DNA of 64,000 nt. It comes from Streptomyces malaysiense. Its GTDB lineage: Bacteria; Actinomycetota; Actinomycetes; Streptomycetales; Streptomycetaceae. The translations under genes were made by a program, and so were the position numbers. Shown one piece after another: positions 61,962 to 64,000 of this stretch (positions are counted from its first letter, which is position 1; each line of letters starts with the position of its first letter). The stretch lies in contig NZ_LBDA02000019.1 of NCBI RefSeq assembly GCF_000980885.2, positions 62,001 through 126,000 on the forward strand, given 5' to 3'. Under the pieces are notes generated by a model. The model made no database searches. It was not told where the DNA came from and worked only from the letters and a program-made list of their open reading frames with translations.

Positions 61962-62468
61962 GTGCGAACCCGCGGGATGCAGCCCGACGTGCCGGCTCCA
62001 CGGAACCCGTGGAGCGAGATCGTGCCCGGCCTGTGGATGGGCGGGCACGAGTACCGGGGGCGTACGGGACGGCTGGAGACGGCCGTCGTACGGGACGAGT
62101 TCGACGTGGTGCAGTCGCTGCTGCGGCTGCCGGGCCACGGCCCGGACGCGGGCGTCGAGCACCGGGTGTGGCCGATACCGGACGGACCGCTGGACGGGAC
62201 GCAGCTCGCCGGGGTGATCAGGCTGGCGCGGGCGGCGAACGAGGCGCTGGACGCGGGCCGCCGGGTGCTGGTGCGCTGCTACCACGGGTACAACCGCTCG
62301 GGCCTGGTCGTGGCGCACGCGCTGGTCCAGCGGGGTGGCGCGCCGGACGAGGCCGTCCGGCTGATCCGGGCCCGCCGCTCGGCGTGGGCGCTGCACAACG
62401 AGCTGTTCGTGGCGTACCTGCGCGCGGGTCTGCATACCGTCCGGCTCGTCGAGGAACTGGCCGAGTAG
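61962..62468 (+). CDS. Dual-specificity protein phosphatase-like protein
   Basis: 168 aa from GTG (163 from ATG 61977). P-loop VRCYHGYNRSGLVVAHAL with the Cys and Arg of the Cx5R motif; here CYHGYNRS. An Asp in WPIPDGPLDG may be the general acid. GGAGG precedes the GTG. Stand-alone, substrate unknown. Confidence 0.85.
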   Translation: MRTRGMQPDVPAPRNPWSEIVPGLWMGGHEYRGRTGRLETAVVRDEFDVVQSLLRLPGHGPDAGVEHRVWPIPDGPLDGTQLAGVIRLARAANEALDAGRRVLVRCYHGYNRSGLVVAHALVQRGGAPDEAVRLIRARRSAWALHNELFVAYLRAGLHTVRLVEELAE

Positions 62469-62596
62469 CCTCTCTGTCCCGGCACCCGGAGCCGGGACGT
62501 GCGGATCAGGTGCACAGAACGGACGAAAAGGGGCTTCCTTGGAATCTATGTGCATACTGGCCTACTGACCTGCAAAACCATCGCCCCTGGAGCATC

Positions 62597-63343
62597 GTGC
62601 CCGTCCGTCGCCCTGTGCGCACCGCCTTCGCCGCGGCCGCCGTCGCCCTGCTGTCGGCGACGGCGGCGGCCTGCGGGGACGCCGGGGAGCTGCAGAGCGC
62701 CGGGCCGGCCCAGACCGCGGACGGCCCCGCCAAGCTCTGGCCCGACCTGCGCCCGGCATCCAGCCCGGCCTATCCGTACGACGTGGCCACCAGGGAGACC
62801 GTCAAGGGTCTGACCGTGCCCGGCGGCGACATACGCCGGATCGATCCGGTGGACATCGTCGAGGCGGAGCTGAAGGCGCACCCCACCGACTACGGGTCCA
62901 AGGGGGCGTTCCACGGGACCGTGGACCGGGTGAAGGACTGCCGCGCGGGCGGCGACCGGGCGCTGTGCCCGCTGCTCAAGCCGTACTACCGGGACCTCAC
63001 CGGCGACGGGCGGCCCGACCTCACCCTCGGTTTCCGGCTCTACCCGACCAACCAGACGGCGGTCCGGGTCTACACCGTCGAGGGCAGCCACCTGGTGCAG
63101 GTGCTGGCCGACAACGACGCGATCCTCGGCGTGGAGCTGGCCGGGCGCGCGCTGATCGAGCGCAACCCGGCGGACATCTCCGGCTACGAGTACCGCACCA
63201 CCTGGGAGTGGGACCCCGGCCAGCGCGCGATGGTGTTCTCCCGCGACGAGTACCTGCACACCGGCGCGGGCCGCCGTGTCCACAGGGCGGGCCCCTCCCC
63301 GCGCCCGTCCGCCTCCCCCGCCGCCTACCCGAGCGCGCCATGA
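62597..63343 (+). CDS. Putative lipoprotein upstream of sensor kinase
   Basis: 248 aa. Signal sequence VPVRRPVRTAFAAAAVALLSAT ends in a lipobox-like AAAC, so the mature Cys would be lipidated. The body has DLTGDGRPDLTLGF, an FG-GAP-like or EF-hand-like repeat, and a Ser/Pro/Ala tail. Stop and next ATG overlap (ATGA), suggesting it modulates the kinase, as accessory lipoproteins do in other Streptomyces two-component operons. Confidence 0.8.
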   Translation: MPVRRPVRTAFAAAAVALLSATAAACGDAGELQSAGPAQTADGPAKLWPDLRPASSPAYPYDVATRETVKGLTVPGGDIRRIDPVDIVEAELKAHPTDYGSKGAFHGTVDRVKDCRAGGDRALCPLLKPYYRDLTGDGRPDLTLGFRLYPTNQTAVRVYTVEGSHLVQVLADNDAILGVELAGRALIERNPADISGYEYRTTWEWDPGQRAMVFSRDEYLHTGAGRRVHRAGPSPRPSASPAAYPSAP

Positions 63344-64000
63344 GGCTGCTGCTGGCCCGCTGGGCCGGGCCCCTCGCCGTACGGGCGGCCGGGTTCATCA
63401 TCGTGATGTGCTGCGCGCTGGCCGCGCTGCTCGGCGTGCTCGTGCACGTCTCGGTGACCGACCAGACCGTCGGCCAGGCCCGCGACCTCGCGCTGTCCCG
63501 GCTCGCGGACGCCACCCGCGCCTACGAGGCCGGGGACACCCTGCTGCCCAGTGCCGGGGTCGACCCGGAGGGGCTGCCGGACTCGCTGCGCACGCTCGCG
63601 GCCTCCGGGCGGCGCGGCACCATGGTGTCCAGGCACCGGGGGCGGCCGACCATGTGGGCGGCGGGCCCCGTCCAGGGGCACCGGGCGCTCGCCGTGGAGA
63701 TCGACTACTCGCAGCAGTCCGGGACCATCGCCGGGCTCGACACCTCGATCCTGTGGTCCTCCGCGCTCGCCATCGGCGCGACCGTGCTGGTCGGTGTGTT
63801 CGCCGTGTCGCGGGTGACCCGGCGGCTGCACGGCACGGCGCGGGTGGCCCGCCGGATCAGCGCGGGCGATCTGGACGCACGGGTCGACGACCCGCGCACG
63901 AAGGACCCGGGCCGCCCCCAGGACGAGGTGGCCGCGGTGGCCGCCGCGCTGGACTCGATGGCCTCCTCGCTCCAGGGCAAGCTGCTCAGCGAGCAGCGGT
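63340..64000 (+). CDS. Sensor histidine kinase (3' part beyond window)
   Basis: First 220 residues visible: membrane helix (AGFIIVMCCALAALLGVLVHV), ~100-residue extracytoplasmic sensor domain, second helix (SILWSSALAIGATVLVGVFAV) and a HAMP linker (RRLHGTARVARRISAGDLDARV ... DEVAAVAAALDSMASSL). The His-box is just beyond the edge, so the kinase assignment rests on this architecture. Confidence 0.85.
   Translation, partial: MRLLLARWAGPLAVRAAGFIIVMCCALAALLGVLVHVSVTDQTVGQARDLALSRLADATRAYEAGDTLLPSAGVDPEGLPDSLRTLAASGRRGTMVSRHRGRPTMWAAGPVQGHRALAVEIDYSQQSGTIAGLDTSILWSSALAIGATVLVGVFAVSRVTRRLHGTARVARRISAGDLDARVDDPRTKDPGRPQDEVAAVAAALDSMASSLQGKLLSEQR

Overview
The window is chromosomal DNA of a high-GC actinomycete, almost certainly Streptomyces. 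Evidence: strong third-position GC bias, frequent GTG/TTG starts with GGAGG-like ribosome sites, a Rho protein with a long Arg/Asp-rich insertion, and the conserved order prmC-prfA-rpmE-LCP-rho-thrB-thrC-hom-lysA. All calls come from reading the translations and motifs; no database search was run.

Layout. (1) 1-13.5 kb is conserved core: translation termination (prmC, prfA), ribosomal protein L31, an LCP cell-wall protein, rho, the threonine genes (hom-thrC, then thrB behind a strong hairpin), lysA, an ArgS-like protein without a catalytic domain (NrtL) and an orphan response regulator. (2) 13,528-33,698 is a ~20 kb actinomycete integrative and conjugative element (AICE) in a tRNA-Arg(CCG) gene. 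Its ends are a 31-bp near-identical repeat (30/31). Backbone: tyrosine integrase, excisionase, RepSA-like rolling-circle initiator, small Spd-type spread proteins, an FtsK-like TraB translocase and a KorSA-like GntR repressor with palindromic operators. Cargo: a toxin/antitoxin/SecB-like chaperone triplet between attL and int, a second GntR regulon (zinc-finger peptide plus HATPase protein), a DUF1152 gene, a structured inverted-repeat region, a lower-GC GIY-YIG-like gene and a complete type I restriction-modification operon (hsdM-hsdS-hsdR). (3) 33.7-34.1 kb is an IS3-type transposase remnant abutting attR, followed by a secreted metallophosphoesterase. (4) 36.2-38.4 kb holds a secreted 88-aa peptide with three exact EPGDTHWG repeats spaced 16 residues apart, an aminotransferase-fold protein whose PLP lysine is threonine, and a LuxR-type regulator. 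(5) 38.4-55.1 kb is a biosynthetic gene cluster I do not recognise. A ten-gene minus-strand run encodes two TsaA/TrmO-like proteins, ATP-grasp ligase, methyltransferase, tandem OsmC-like protein, a Cys/Met-type PLP-fold protein lacking its lysine, HemN-like radical SAM enzyme, PCP-thioesterase, MFS exporter and alpha/beta hydrolase. Divergent from it are a stand-alone adenylation enzyme, a tautomerase-like protein and a dedicated S-adenosylmethionine synthetase; a large SARP regulator closes the cluster. (6) 55.7-64 kb has a DUF6083 protein, a DeoR/LacI hybrid regulator, a D-2-hydroxyacid dehydrogenase, a divergent Ku/LigD-polymerase pair for end joining, a NERD-like protein, a dual-specificity phosphatase, and a lipoprotein translationally coupled to a sensor kinase cut by the window end.

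How the genes may work together. The AICE looks complete for integration, replication and transfer, and carries stabilising (TA-chaperone) and defence (type I R-M, possible GIY-YIG nuclease) functions. In the cluster, the adenylation enzyme presumably loads an amino acid on the PCP, SAM from the dedicated MetK feeds the radical SAM, methyltransferase and TsaA-like proteins, and thioesterase and exporter release the product. Two PLP-fold proteins with altered catalytic lysines, one in the cluster and one just beside it, are the most unusual feature of the window.
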